This document shows, in pieces, positions 9,263 to 24,200 of a DNA stretch of 64,000 nt (position 1 is the stretch's first letter; the number at the start of each line of letters is the position of its first letter). The position numbers and the translations under genes were made by a program. Source of the stretch: Kryptolebias marmoratus (lineage: Eukaryota > Chordata > Actinopteri > Cyprinodontiformes > Rivulidae); NCBI RefSeq assembly GCF_001649575.2, contig NC_051441.1, forward strand, positions 9,567,456 to 9,631,455. The letters run 5' to 3'. Below the pieces are notes generated by a model, which ran no database searches, was not told the DNA's origin, and worked only from the letters and a program-made list of their open reading frames with translations.

Positions 9263-12200
9263 ACACAAACAAACATATCGTTGACTATGCAGCAAGGGAT
9301 GGATGTTAATGTGTTATTTTAAATTCTTGAACATCCAGACCTATCACTTTATGCTGGAGGTTTATTATAGAACTGTAAATGGTTACATAGCAGAAGTGTG
9401 AACCTACTTTTTACGTCTTTAGATCAATTTAAAACCTCCTAAGTGAAAGAAATTCAGGACTTTCTGGTGACCATGTCATTAAATAATTTTCTGTTGTTCT
9501 TTTCAGTCAGTAACTGAGATTCTCTTCCACATCCAAGAGCATCTCATTCAGGAAAAATACAGGTATGAACAAAAAGCCTGTGGATGCTCAAGTTACTTCC
9601 ATGAAAGCAAATTGCTGCATAAAGTGTTGCCTGAAATTATTTGAATGTTGTCAGAATTATCTATATTTTGATAAATGGTATCTCTATAATATCAGATTTT
9701 AATTAAGTTCATAAAACAGGAGCCAGAACCTTTATATATTATGTGGAAAATTATCTGTGAAAGACAAAAAGGTGTATCTGTTTTGGATGAAATCTGGGAA
9801 AGGTAATTGGACAAAATAAAATGAATGAATAAATAAATGTGGAATAAGAACTTTGGTTAGGATAACAAAGCAGTTATTTCAAGCATAATGAAACTATGGA
9901 AGTCAATTGGAAGAACAAAGGCACTTAGGCCTCTGACCCTGTTTAACTGTGCAGAGAAACAAGTTAAAATCAATCCAAGCTAATGTGCAAAACTTACTGG
10001 TTGCACATGCTAAACCAGTCACATTGAAAATTTAAGTAATCTTCTTTAATTAAGAATGAAATAACCAAGTAAAATTGTCATTTTTCTGTTTTATGTGTTT
10101 AACTGTTCTCCTATAATTGACTTTGTTGGCTTGTGTAAAAATATATTGATATATAAAGTCTTAAATTTAAAAATCTTGTAATTTCTAAAAGGTTTACACA
10201 CTTTCAAGCCTTGCAATTTAATTAACATTAGTAATAAAACCGATTCCTCCATTTTTTTTCTTACTATAGTTACTTCACTGAGGCCTACAGGAAAGAGTGC
10301 CTGACAATGTCTGTGAGGCTGTTAGAGAAGATCTGCAGAGGGGTCAAACCTTTATCATACACCCAAAACTTTCCTGATATTCCCATAGCATGCATGAATC
10401 TGGTTGCATCAGTGTCCAACTTTTTTCAGTGTGACAAGGAACAGGTATGTGTAAGAAGTTTGCTTCATACATGTGAATTTAGTAGTTAACTTTATTGACA
10501 TTTATTGGCAAATTTAAAAAAAATGTCCTCCTAAATCAACTTCAGGAGGGCCGAGAAGACAAAAATCCGCGATTTGCAAAAGACTTGATCTCTCAGGGAA
10601 TGGGAATAATGAGAGACTGGATGACTCAGTCCCTCAGACAGAGTTTGCTCAGTGGAGGACTAACTTCCTTTTATCAATCTAAATCAGCAGAGATGGAAGT
10701 GAGTGTAATTTTTCAAAATTTTGTTTTGCTTAATCAATGAAACACAAAGGACATAGATACATTCATGTAATTTATTAAAGACAGAATAGTTAAAATATGA
10801 CTTTAATTTTTTGCATGTAACAGATATGGAACAACCTAATCTCCATCAACTTCAAAGATGAAGAATACACAAAAGAATGGAGGCAAATATTCACTCTGGA
10901 TTTTGAGGGGAAGTACAAACGGGTAAGTGAAACATTGAAAGGTTTAGGATTATTGTTAGTCGTAGTATTCCTTTTCATAATCTGTGTGATTTTCGTGGTT
11001 TTAGGAAACTGCTCTGGATCAAATTGAATTCTACTGCACAAACATAGAGAAACTTAGCAGTTCCCATCCACATGTTGCTGCCAGCATTGAAAAGTGTGCT
11101 CTTGAAGCTGTTACGTCTTTATGTCAGGTATGAGATTTTAGATTTTATCATGTGCATACATCTGTGCCATAGGTTTTGGACTCCTGATCATATTTAATAA
11201 CAGTATCAATATGATTTTAGTACCAAAAGTAAGAGTTTACTTCTTAAATCTGTTAAAAACACTTTTATGTAAAATAAAAAAAAAACATGCACAAGTCACA
11301 GATTTACAGTGCCCATTTAAAGCAATAAATAGTTCAGGTTTTCTGAAGTGGTGTTTTGTGGAGCTGTTTGCATTTCAAAACAAAATGTATTGTGAGTGAC
11401 CTGGGAAAGAAATGATGTAATGCGAAAATAATGCAACATACAAACTTGTGGTTTTTTTATGTGCACGTTTGTGAAAAAGTGTTTGCTTTAACCACTTTGA
11501 AATTTTGGAGTTGTTTTAAGATGGCAGAAATCTGCTTTGGTTTTAGCACCACTCAAACGAGCTGTTAGCTCATTTTCCCTCGGAGAACTGCCTGATATTC
11601 TAATCTCTTAATGCTCTGAATAATTTCTACTCCAGGTAAGAAATGCCTACCGTTAACAACTCCACAAAAGACCACTTCAAATAGTCCAAAGTATTCATCT
11701 AAATAAAACTTAAATTGGTTGAATGACTGAGTGTTTTATCCTTTATCATATGCAGACCAGGTCCGAAGGCAAACTGTTTGAGAGGTTTAAGATAAACTGG
11801 AAGTTTGGGACTCTCATCTCTGCCATCATTGAAAAATCCTGGCCAAGGGACAATCATGGAAATTATCAAGAAGATGAAGAAGTGGTCCTTCGACACCTCC
11901 TATCCTGGACTGCTGCCAAGGACATTTTCCAGCTGCACGGTATCTCTTCAGAAAAAGAGAAATAAAAAAAAAAAATCAAGCATTGAAATTTAAACACAAA
12001 ACTTGAGTAAAATCCAACTAATTTATAATAGCAAACATTCCTGAACACACATGGAACCAAAGTTCAAATTGAGGGTTATGACCTTAATCAAGCATTGCTG
12101 TTTTTGCTGTGATTTTAGGAAAATAAATCAAAACACTGACCTGTTAATTCTGTCTTTACAGGTGCAGAGCAAAAGCTGATTGAGAAGCTCTCCCAGGATG

Positions 12201-15200
12201 CCAGGGACAGACTAGCCATAGCCATATCTTCATTCACAGCCATAAACTGTCAGCTGATCCAGGGAGACATTAACATCAACCTGCTCAACATCATTCTGGG
12301 GATGCAAGATGCCTTCTTAGAACTGCTGAAGATTGGTAAAATCTGATTTTTTTCTTCTGATAAATGCAATCAGAAATGGCAAAACTCAAAAGAAATATTA
12401 GTACCAAAAACACTAAGATGGTTGTATGTGCTGGCTTTAAACAGACTGCCTGTCTGAGGAAGAACTATACAAGGACAAAGACAAAATGAATACGCTGTTG
12501 CAGCACAGACGAAGAGAAGTGAAGGCTGTGTACCATGAAAAGGAGCTTGTGGAAGCCATCTTAACAATGTGTCACAAACTTGAAGAACACATGACAGGTA
12601 AGGTGACTGTACTATTAAACTTCGCTATTTTGGCTTGTTGAAGAAAAATTAATATATGATCTTTTCATTTTTGCAATAGTTGATGTTGCTGATTTGGAGG
12701 TGAAAACACAAGTCAACATTGAGACGATGCCATTGGACCATTTTATGGTGGTTAATCAGTTTGACCAGCTGGCCTCTGACCCACTGGCTGGTATTGTAAC
12801 CTACTTCAACCTGGATGAAGAGATCAGAGACATGGCTAAAGAGCTGTTTGCCTTCAAAGACAGTTATGTTTTCAAAATATACTGGGAGAAACGTGCCATA
12901 CGTCTGGCCATGGAAGAAAAGGAAGACGATGAGTCTGACGAGGATGGAATAGCTGACATACAGGCAACACCAGACATGATATACAATGACATTTACTTGC
13001 CTTGTTTTCATGAATACAAAGCCATCTACACTGATCTAAAGAAAGGCAGTATAAGGATTGAGGTAATTAGGCAGCTTTTTGGGTTATACAAGGACAAGTA
13101 TGCTGATCTCACCAAGGAACTGGACATCATGTGTAAACTTGAGAAATCGGCCGACAAACAATGGATCCACATCAGGGTGGAACAGGTCAAACAGTATCAT
13201 GAGCTTCACCTGGCTGTGGCCTCAGCTAGAGTTATCATGAAGGTCAAAGAGACACTCGGTCTTCATGGGGACTTCAAAGTTTTAGAAACACTCATGAATG
13301 TCGTAAGTAACTTTAAGGATGACTACAAGCAATGATTGGAATATACAATGCATTGTATAAACTCTTTTGTGTAAAGCTCCCTTTAATTAAAAAAACATTT
13401 TTGTTATCATTGCAAATATGTTGTGAAAGCATAGATTTGCATATTCATACAACCCTCATTTACAGAATAAAAAGAAATGTATCTAATCTTTAGCAAGTAG
13501 AATATTTTTTGGTGGCAAAAACTTTGACTAATACAATTTTAAAGAACCACAGCTAAGTTTCTTTTAGGGGTTAAATCACATTTGACTTGAACTCTACCTT
13601 TGACTCTTCTCACCTTAGATTCATGCAGACTTTCAGAAGGAGCCAATTAGTCGAATCGACAATGACTTAATGCAGGCAAAGATGGTTCTGGTTGACATTA
13701 CAGAGTCACGCAGACAGTGCCTAGAAGAACTAGGACTCAGAGGACACTTTGTAAGATGGGTGAAGGATTCCCTCGAGGGTAAGTGCAGTTAAAATTTTCA
13801 CAACACTTCTTCATTTTTGTGGTTATTTTGTAAAAACATTGATTTTTTAAAAATCTAATTGCTATTTCTAGATATCAATGAGTTGAAAGTATTTGTCGAC
13901 TTGGCTTCCATCTCTGCTGGAGAGAATGACATGGATGTGGATCGGGTTGCTTGCTTCCATGATGCGGTCCTCGGCTACGGTTCAGTGCTTTATGAACTCA
14001 AACCAGACTCTGGCTTTCGTGCCTTTAAAGAAGTGCTCAACAAGCTCTGGAGAGCTTTTGAAAATGACAACAATCTACCTAAAAAACTAGTAAGACAAGA
14101 ATCATCAATATTATGTGCATTTCTGAGAAACAATTACAATTCAACTTTTAGGTTACCTGCTTCGCAAGTAATTTTGGAAAACAATGGAGTTGACTAATGT
14201 CTTGTTTCTCATGTGTTTTGATTGAACAAATATTAATGTAACTTTATGAAGATTAATTAGTGTTCTTATAAATGTTGGTAAAATGCAATGAAGGGTTAAC
14301 TTGGATAACTTTATGAGAAAACAAATTATGAACATTTTCTCCGTTAGCGTGACAGTTCACGTCATCTGGAGTGGTTGAAAACTGTAAAGGACAGCCATGG
14401 ATCTGTGGAGCTTTCATCTCTCTCATTAGCATCCACCATCAACAACAAAGGAATCTACCTAATCAATGCGCAAAATGTAAAGCAGGTAAAAACATAAATA
14501 ACAATTATTGCTTCACTGTGTCCATGTAGTACAGAAGTCAAAGTTCTTACAAAATTATGTATGCATGTGTATTTTTATCCTTTGATCCAGTTGACACTTG
14601 AAAGTGCCCTGAAGCTGCAGATTCCAGAGGAGCATGATGAGTATCTGCAGATGCGCAGCTACTCACTTGAAGACCTGAGGGAGCTGCAGAACAAACTCAT
14701 GCTCATGTCTGGAAAAGGAGATCAAGGGCAGAATGAAGTTGATCATTTTGTAGAGGTATGTTAAAATAATTTATTTCTTTATACTAGGCTTTCTTTATTC
14801 AGATCCATTTTGTCAGTACTGTAAAAGTCTTATAATGATTTTACTTATCTGTTCTGCGCAGTCTACTCTATGAGGAAATGTTTTTACCATCATGTGCATT
14901 ATTGTTTCTGTTTCATAGGTTTTTGCCAGTGTTCAAAGACTAACTGAGGCCTTCATTGCTCTTTACTCTGCTGGAAACCCTCTGTTCAGACACTGGGAAG
15001 TGCAAATAAACTGCTCCTCAAGTAGCTATGAACCTAGCATTGTAATGGACTTTAACTTGGACAGTTTTTGCAGTGTCGTTGTAGAGGGCAGCATAGAGGA
15101 GCAGCTTCCTGAACTTTGCAGAAAAATGGAGAAATGTCTGGACTATTGGATGGATTTTGTAAACAAACAGAGATCCTATTATTATTTTTTGAACTACTAC

Positions 15201-18200
15201 ACTGCTGAGCAGATTGTCTACCTATGTAGCAAGCTGATTCCGCAAAATGTGACCAGTGTAGAAGACCAAGTTCTCATGATGCTCTCATTCATTAAACCAA
15301 ATTGCACTTCTAATGATTTAAGACAAGTGTGGCACACACTTCAGTATGAAAACCTCACCAGACCACAAGAGCAGAATGAGGACCTTGAGTTTCAGACTTT
15401 TGTTGTGGTGTCGGGAAGTGAGCTGGAAGAGCCAGACATGATTGGGAATTTGGATTCCTTGCACAGTCTTTTTGAAAAAGCGAAAGGGTTACAAGCATTT
15501 GACCAGATATGGAATGCGTACATGAAAGACATGAGGAGTTTTCTCCCAAACATTGTTGATATGAAAACTCTTGGCCGACTCTTGGAAAAACTGGCTAACA
15601 TAGTTGACAAGAATGAAGAGGATGACAGTGAAGAAGACATTTCTGAGGATAACTTTGGGAATTTGCTAAGAAGGCAGCTCCCTAAAGGTCTGGAGGCTGG
15701 AAAGCCAAATCTCATTGTGTGTCCACATAATGATGTCTTGACATCTTGCATCTCTATTTACATGAGTAGCGAAAATGAGGCTCTTCCCACCTATGATGAA
15801 GTCCTTCTGTGCAACCCTTCAACTCCATATGAACAAGTGGAGTTATTCCTCAGACGTTGCCTTAGCAGAGGGTATGGGGGTCAGAAAATATACACTCTGG
15901 TGTATGGAGATCTTCTCACGTATGACGTCAGCTCTAAAGTTGAGAACTTTTTTCAGAGGATAAAAATGCAGAGCAGGAAAGACTACAGGCTTGTAGTCAT
16001 TTGTAGCTCAGAAAGAGAGCATTCCTACCTTCCATCAGCTTTTAGCCAGTACAGGTTGCATATGATACCTCAAGAGCCCTTAGCGAGAATTCAGACGTAC
16101 CTCCAGAAACACTACACCGTCCCAGAAGAACAATGCAGTGCTGCAGCTGCATTTAAAGACAGACTCTGTGTTGGTGTTGTCTCATCCAAAAGGGCTGGTG
16201 TTGGTGTGTATATGAACTTCTTCTAAATAAGTTTCTCCAATTGATAATGTTTCACTTATTAATTAAATTATTTGTTCCTGTAATTATCATTATTATTTTA
16301 TTTCCAGGTAAATCTCTCTACATCAAGAGGCTTTATGAGAAACTGAAGCACTCTACTAAAAAGCAATCAGTAATAAAATGCATTCGCTTGATTGAGCCTA
16401 ACATCGATGAAACTGTCATCCTTAAGTCTCTGTTGGACACCCCTAAAAGGAAAGAACTTGCTGTCTTCCATTTTGACATCACATCATCGGTAAATATTGA
16501 GTTAGAGCCAAGTGTGTTGTTTTATAGTCTTTTAAACACTTTACTATGCAGTCTAAATATTGTTTATATTGACTCTTTATTTTAAAAAGGTACAGAAAGG
16601 TCTTCATGAGTTCCTTTTCAAATTGTTGATTTTGCGCTATTTGATGGACTCTGAGGGAAAGATGTGGAGGTGCAACACCAAGCAGCTTTATGTCATGGAG
16701 ATTTTAGAGCCCACTGTCAAGTCAACCAGAAATACCACTAAGGAAGTAAGTTTTAACAAGCATCTTCCACAAGACTTAATTACCTGATTTTGTCATTGTT
16801 AAATTATTGCATACCTAACATTTAATTTTTTATTTTTCATTTTTTATTAGGCTCAAACGATGAACAACACTTTCATAGATGTGTTTCCAAATATATTCTG
16901 TCGACCACCAAAAGATGTACTTATGCTGGAAATGAGAAAGCAAGAGGATCCAACCATTGTGAGCAGTGATGATCCACTAATGGATGATGAAGAGTTCAGG
17001 AGTGAAGCCTTTCAGCGGCCATACCAATACCTCAAACGGTTTCATAACCATGCAGATCTAGATGTTATTACTTATCAAGGTGTAGAGGGATCACATGTAG
17101 AGTGTCTTCAGATGCTTCTTATGTACTGTGGCATAATGGATCCATCCTGGGCAGAACTTCGAAATTTCACTTGGTTTCTTAACCTTCAGCTGAAAGATTG
17201 TGAGACGTCTGTTTTCTGTGATGCCACTTTCACCGGAGACACACTAAGTGGATTCAAAACCTTTGTGGTGGACTTTATGATTCTGATGGCAAAGGACTTT
17301 GCCACTCCATCGCTCAGCATCTCTGACCAGAGCCCTGGCAGGTCGCAAGTTTATCAGGCTGGGGTCCAAGATGAAGACCTGGCTCCTTTTCTCATCAGAA
17401 AAAGATGGGAAACAGAACCACATCCATACATTTTCTTTAATGACGACCATGTCTCCATGACCTTTATTGGTTTCCATCTTCAGCTCAATGAGCAGAACTC
17501 TGTTGATGCTATTGAGCCCACCTCCAAAAGAGTGATCAAAAAGAATGTCATGACAAGAGCACTGTACGAAGGCCTGCAACTCCAAAGAGTCCCTTTTAAT
17601 GTCAACTTTGATAACCTTCCAAGATGGGAGAAAATAGAGCGGATCTGCAGAGTTCTTGGTATCCAGTGGCCTCTTGACCCTGATGAAACATATGAACTCA
17701 CAACTGACAATATATTGAAGATGCTAGCAATTCACATGCGGTTCAGGTGTGGCATCCCTGTCATTGTCATGGGAGAAACGGGGTGCGGAAAGACAAGGCT
17801 CATCAAATTCCTTTGTGAACTGCAGAGGAGTGGTGTAGCAACTGAAAACATGAAACTGGTGAAAGTGCACGGAGGGACAACTTCAGAGATGATCTACACT
17901 AAAGTCATAGAAGCAGAGAACATTGCTGCTATCAACAAACAGGACTATGGATTTGACTCTGTTCTCTTCTTTGATGAGGCCAATACTACAGAGGCTATCA
18001 GCAGTATTAAGGAGGTCCTGTGTGACAAGACAGTGAAGGGAGAAAGTTTGACACCATGTTCTGGGTTGCAGATTATTGCTGCATGCAACCCTTACCGAAA
18101 ACACACAGATGAGATGATTCAGAGATTAGAATCTGCAGGCCTTGGGTATAGAGTTCGAGCTGAAGAGACTGATGAAAAACTGGGGTCTATCCCTCTTCGC

Positions 18201-21200
18201 CAGCTTGTGTATCGAGTTCAAGCATTGCCGCCAAGCATGATTCCTCTGGTGTGGGACTTTGGACAGTTAAACGATCACACAGAAAAAATATACATCCAGC
18301 AGATTGTTCAAAGAGTGATTCAAAGTAAAGAAATTGATCAAACCTACATCATGTACATCACTGATGTTCTTTCAGCTTCACAGAAGTACATGCGGACAAG
18401 AAACGACGAATGCAGCTTTGTCAGCCTGAGAGATGTGGAACGCTGCATGCAGGCTTTTGTTTGGTTCCTTGACCATCATGAAATGTTCTTTTCAGAGCTT
18501 CAGAAATTTGAGAAAAATCTAAATGATGAAGGAAATGAAGGTCATCAAAGACAACCTGAGACCCAAGACCCCATTCTCTGGTCTTTAGTAATGGCTATTG
18601 GAGTGTGCTACCATGCCTGCCTTGAAAATAAGGATAAATACAGACAGAAAATCAGCAAACAGCTACCACCATCATACACCCCATCAAAACTAATACAAGA
18701 AATTTCACTCATGCAGGACTTACTTTTAAGTGGTGTGCCAATGGGAGAAACCATCGCAAGAAACAATGCCCTCAAAGAGAATGTCTTCATGATGGTTCTC
18801 TGCATTGAGCTGAGAATCCCACTCTTCCTAGTTGGAAAACCCGGGAGCTCAAAGTCTTTGTCTAAAACTTTAGTGGCAGATGCAATGCAGGGCCAAGCTG
18901 CTCATTCTGACCTCTACAAAATGCTCAAACAGATCCATTTAGTGTCCTTTCAGTGTAGCCCTCACTCAACACCAGAAGGCATCATCAGTACATTCAAGCA
19001 ATGTGGGCGATTTCAGGAAGGAAAGAACCTGAATGAGTACATTTCAGTTGTGGTTCTTGATGAGATTGGGCTGGCCGAGGACTCTCCAAAGATGCCACTG
19101 AAAACTCTTCATCCATTGCTAGAGGAGGGATGCATTGATGATGAGCCCCTACCACATAAAAAGGTTGGCTTCATTGGTATCTCAAACTGGGCACTAGACC
19201 CTGCAAAGATGAACAGAGGTATTTTTGTCTCCCGTGGTGACCCTGATGAGAAGGAACTAATTGAGAGTGCTAAAGGCATATGCTCATCTGATGTAATGGT
19301 TCTGGAGAAGGTCAGGGATTTCTTCAAACCCTTTGCAAGATCCTACCTAAAGATCTGCCACAAACAAGGAAAAGGATTTTTTGGCTTGCGTGACTATTAC
19401 AGCTTGATTAAGATGATCTTTGCCGTGGCCAGGACCTCTCAACAGAAACCTACAGCGGAAGAGATCGTGAAGGCTGTGTTGAGAAATTTCAGTGGCAAGG
19501 ATAACGTTGATGTTGTCTCTGTCTTTACTCAAAGACTGCAGATTACACCGAACTTGGAGAACATCAGCGCCATAGAGTTTGTGAAAGAAAACATTCAAGC
19601 AGTTGGACAAGAAGAAGAGTGTCGGTACCTCCTTGTGCTAACAAAAAATTATGCGGCTCTACAGATCCTACAGCAAACTTTCTTTTCTGAAAGTGGTCAA
19701 CCAGAAATAATCTTTGGATCTAGTTTCCCAAAAGACCAAGAGTATACTCAGATCTGTCGCAACATCAACAGAGTAAAGATATGCATGGAAACGGGTCAAA
19801 CGGTTGTGCTTCTAAACTTACAGAACCTCTATGAAAGTCTCTATGATGCCCTCAACCAGTACTATGTGTGCTTGGGAGGGCAGAAATATGTGGACCTTGG
19901 ACTGGGAACCCATCGTGTAAAATGCAGGGTACACAAAGACTTCCGGCTAATTGTCATTGAGGAAAGAGAGGTGGTCTACAAACAATTCCCAATACCTTTG
20001 ATCAACAGGCTGGAGAAACACTACCTGGACATTCACACTGTCCTCAAAACTGAGCAGAAGAAGCTGGTGGAAGAACTGGAGAGATGGGCAAAGCTTTTTG
20101 CATCTCTCAGCAATCAGCATGCAGCAGGAGCTCAGATGTACAAATATCAGCTCCCAGATGTTTTCATTGGCTACCACTCTGACACCTGTGCTTCTGTGGT
20201 TCTTCAAGTCATAGAGGAGCAGAAGGACAATTTAGAAATCTCAGATTCTCACAGGGGATTGCTTGATGAGGCTAAGCTCATACTCCTTAAATGTGCTACG
20301 CCAGACTCAGTGGTGCGGTTGGACTGCACAGGCCTGCCAAAAGTGGAGAGCAAACACCTGGCCAAGGTGTACTTTGAGGAGCAGAATAACAGCTGTTTAG
20401 CTGCCTACATACAAGCTCACACAAGGCTGGAATCTCATTGTTCTTCCTTCTTCACAGAGGTAAAAGAAATGACATGTTTTCTTATATATCATTCAGTTTT
20501 TTTGAGTTTATATTGTCTAATTACAATTTTGAACATTAGGTGACAACATTCTCCAGACTTTTGACAGCGTTTGACATGAAACCTCTGGAGCAAATGTTCC
20601 ATAGCGTTGAGCTGCTCTCACTCCAGCAGTTTGACACGGAGCACTCCTTCCTGAAGAAGATCAGGTTTGTTTCCTGATATACTGTGGCAATATATCACTA
20701 TATATCACATGCTTTATTGCAGTTGGTACCAGTTAACCCACAACACAGTTTATTTAGTAATGCAAAGTGTAACATAGAGGTTATGAAGATATATGCAATA
20801 CCTTTAGACACATCAAAACCTATGGCTACAATTTTATCAGTTTGTTTATATTTTGTTCAAAGAAGTATGTAATGGAATTCTGTGACAAAAATATACTTAA
20901 TAAATTTGCTAGTAATGTAAAGAATACCCTTAAATCTCAAAATTGATTTTTTTTGTTTTTTATAGGAACTTCCTCACAGCTGGAAAAAGAAAAAGTAACA
21001 CTGAACCTTGCAACAAAATCCTCATCATTCAGTGTGATTTTGATGAAGCTTCTCACAGTGCAAATCTCATCGCATCTGCAAAGTAGGTCTCACTGTTTTT
21101 TTTTCTGACAGCTTTTTACTACTGTGTATTGTTAATATGTGACGTGTTGCTATCCATTTTCAGGTATTCATCAATAAATGAAATTAACAAGATAACACAA

Positions 21201-24200
21201 GAAAGCACAGGAAGCAGAGTGTTTGTCTACTTTATCACACGACTGCCAAGAATGGAAGGAGGCACGTCCTACATTGGCTTTCATGGAGGTGGGATTATTT
21301 TGGCTTGCAAAATGTATTAGTTAACTGTAACACATTGATTAAAGATAAAGACTAACCCAGGACATCTTACTGTTTGTAGGCCCCTGGAGATCAGTTCATA
21401 TTGATGACCTCCGACGCTCAAAAGACATTATTTCAGACATCAAGACCTTGCAAAATATGACAATCAGCCAGATGTTTGAAGCTAAGGCACCTGTGCCTGA
21501 AGGTAAGTGATTGATAAATAATCTATTTAGAAAAGCTGTCTTGAGTTTGAAATAATGGGGAGAGGGATGTCTAGGTTTCCCTTAATAAGATTTTTTTTTT
21601 TTCAGCCATGGAGGTGGATGACATGTACATTGAGGCTGAAGAGGAGAGAGCAGAAGAAAGTGTGAGTATAGACTAAATATTTTATATTTTACATTTCATT
21701 GTCTGACAACAAAATACTGTATAATTTTGCACTGGGTCACTACAGTTAGGTTTTAACTTGAATGTTTTCTTCCTGCAGGGTTTGGATGATGTCATCGACA
21801 CCACATCGTTGCTGCGGAGCTGTGTGCAGAGTGCTGTGAGCATGCTGAGCGACCACGTGAAAAGTGGCTTCCGCAGTACTCGAAGAGTTGCAATCCTTTT
21901 GACCCTTTTGAGTGACAATGATGAAATTAAAGGTAAAATCAGTCATGTTTTTTTTCTGTATTTTGTTTTTTGTTATAGCACTTGCAGTGTTCATCATTTT
22001 GTCTGTCTTTAGGTGAATTTCTGCAAACGCTGAAGAAGCATCTTCACTCATTGTTAGTGTTTCATGATGGCAACACATTGTCATCCATCAAAAGCAACTG
22101 GGTCCTGAAAGAGGCATCAAGCATTGATGCATTGCAAGAAGGAGGCACATTCAGGTGACTGAGGAAGTTGAAGAGTTGAGGATAAATTATATGAGAAACA
22201 CAAGTCCTTTTTTAGGCACTGATAATTTTCTTTTGTCTTTTTTACAGGCACACCTTATGGAAGCGTGTTCAGGCTGTGATTGTCCCCCTCTTGGCACAAC
22301 TAGTTTCAATCATTGATCGTGACCAAAACATGAACCTCCTGCTGGATGCAAACTGCTGTGAGTCTGTGAAGAGGCTGTGGTTGGATGTATTTAGCAATGA
22401 AAAACTGCTGCAAATCTCTCACCTCACAATGGACCACAGGTAAGTACTAGAATTACTGATCTTTCTATTAAAAAACAAAGTTCTGTAATGAAGGATATTT
22501 CCCACAACATATTTTTTTACCTTGTGTATTTACATTTTTCTCAGCTTTGAGGCAAGAACCATCCTTGTACAGAACTACATTGCTCAGGATGAAAACATGG
22601 GCTGCACCATGCCCTTCAGTTGGAGGATTAAGGATTTTCTGGAGGAGTTCTGTGTTCATGTACTACAAAATGAAGGTAAATCAGGTCCTCCGCTTAGTGA
22701 ACATGCAGATACTGATTGTTTTCTTGTATTTATGTATTTAAACATGACCTAAATATTCATTAGGGCACACTCAACTAGAGCTTGTTGAGTTTTTTTGGAA
22801 AACACCACTGGGAAGCTACATAGCAAAAGCAAATTCAGAGATACAGATGGAGTTTTATCACCGCTACCTTCAAGATTTCATCTCTATGTCCATGAACATC
22901 ACCTGTCCAGAAGATCTGCAGGTTGTTTTACAATAATTCTTGCAACCCTAAATCTTACACTGCATCTGTGTTTAGGTTCTTGCGTGTACTAATAATGCTC
23001 ATTATCTGGTTTTTCCTAGCTCCTCTGCGGTGCCTTGAATTGTTGTGTCACTGAGCTGCGGCTGCAGCTAAATGACACTGAACCAGTACCAGCTCTTCCA
23101 TGGGTCCATGCTGCTTATCACAAGTTCAAAAACCGGCTGCAGAACCTCTTGAGGATGATGTGTATTGAACCCCAAGTGACTAAAGACCTCCTGGGAAATC
23201 CACATGCCAAAGACAACGTGGAACTTGTGAGCTTCAACTCCTCATGCTGTCAAACTGTTGACTTGTTCTGCATTTAAAATTCAATAACAACTATACTAAA
23301 CAATACTTATGTTGCCTTTCCTATGGCCTCTAATGCGACTTGGTTTTATTCTTTGTCTGCAAGGTGCTCGATGTCTATGCTGCTTTTGCATGTTTGGAGC
23401 ATCTGGAGCCCAGAGTTTTAGACACTGATGCTCAAAGACAAGCCTGGCTCAGACAGGTGAAAAAACTCCAGGTTCCCATTGAGTTGATCTGTTCAGAAGA
23501 CAGTGTGAGATATTATGGAGAGAGGAGCAAGACGTTCGTCAGTAGAGTCCAGTAAGTGGAGCAAAAGTCGAAATACTTTCAAAATCTAGGATCCGAGATA
23601 TGTAGTTTGTCCATGTGGAATTATGTTTGTGCTTCTTTGATCTTAGATCTGGATGGAATCGCATCATTTCTCTCTCTCTGTTTGTTGAGCACATGCTGTT
23701 GGGAATTGAGGAGTTGGACAAGAAGCTGTCACCTGTAGTTTTGGATAATACACGGCGGCTTGGCCAGGTTTGTCTGGAATTTTTATTTTTGTCAAAATTT
23801 CAGTATTAAAAGACAGTGACTTACCATAAAATTGCTTCGACGTCGTTTTCTCCATCAATACTTAAACGCTTTACTTTTTCCTTCTCATCAAGATACTTGA
23901 AAAAAACTCTGACCTTAAAAGTCAGCAGATATTTAAGGCAGTAATTGGTCTGCTGAAAGCCTGCAAAGATGGAGCCGTGGATCGCATTTTCAAGTAAACA
24001 AAAAAATATATATATATATTTATCTTGATAAATATGCTAACTATATCACATTATTTTTGTTATTAAAGTTTCTCAGTACAATACATGACAGACCATAGAT
24101 CTTTTAAAACTGATGTACCCACTGTATATAATGAGCTAGACTTCTCAGCAGTTTTTAATCCATGTTTTGATCATTATAGACCTAAAATACATTAAATATA

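Larger units (their letters stand above)
8322..14755 (+). other. rnf213: rnf213 exons 8-23: helical N-terminal arm/stalk and linker (residues 656-1683)
   Basis: Exons: 8322-8578, 8676-8888, 9022-9214, 9507-9562, 10270-10444, 10546-10698, 10824-10922, 11005-11127, 11756-11939, 12162-12335, 12445-12597, 12680-13302, 13619-13778, 13872-14089, 14348-14485, 14591-14755. The encoded protein is mostly amphipathic helix with no catalytic motif. The best conserved stretch is in exon 21 (Ile-Asn-Glu-Leu-Lys-Val-Phe-Val-Asp-Leu-Ala-Ser), which is nearly unchanged in mammals. An acidic Glu/Asp run sits in exon 19. Introns 10 to 12 and 15 are the larger ones here; intron 10 holds a CA repeat. Confidence 0.93.

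Noticed and set aside
9077..9295. Minus-strand frame containing a Cys-Val dipeptide repeat
   Set aside because: It is the translation of the CA microsatellite in intron 10.
17244..20207. Several antisense open frames of 65-113 codons opposite exon 27
   Set aside because: They are shadows of a long conserved coding exon; none has domain similarity or splice context.
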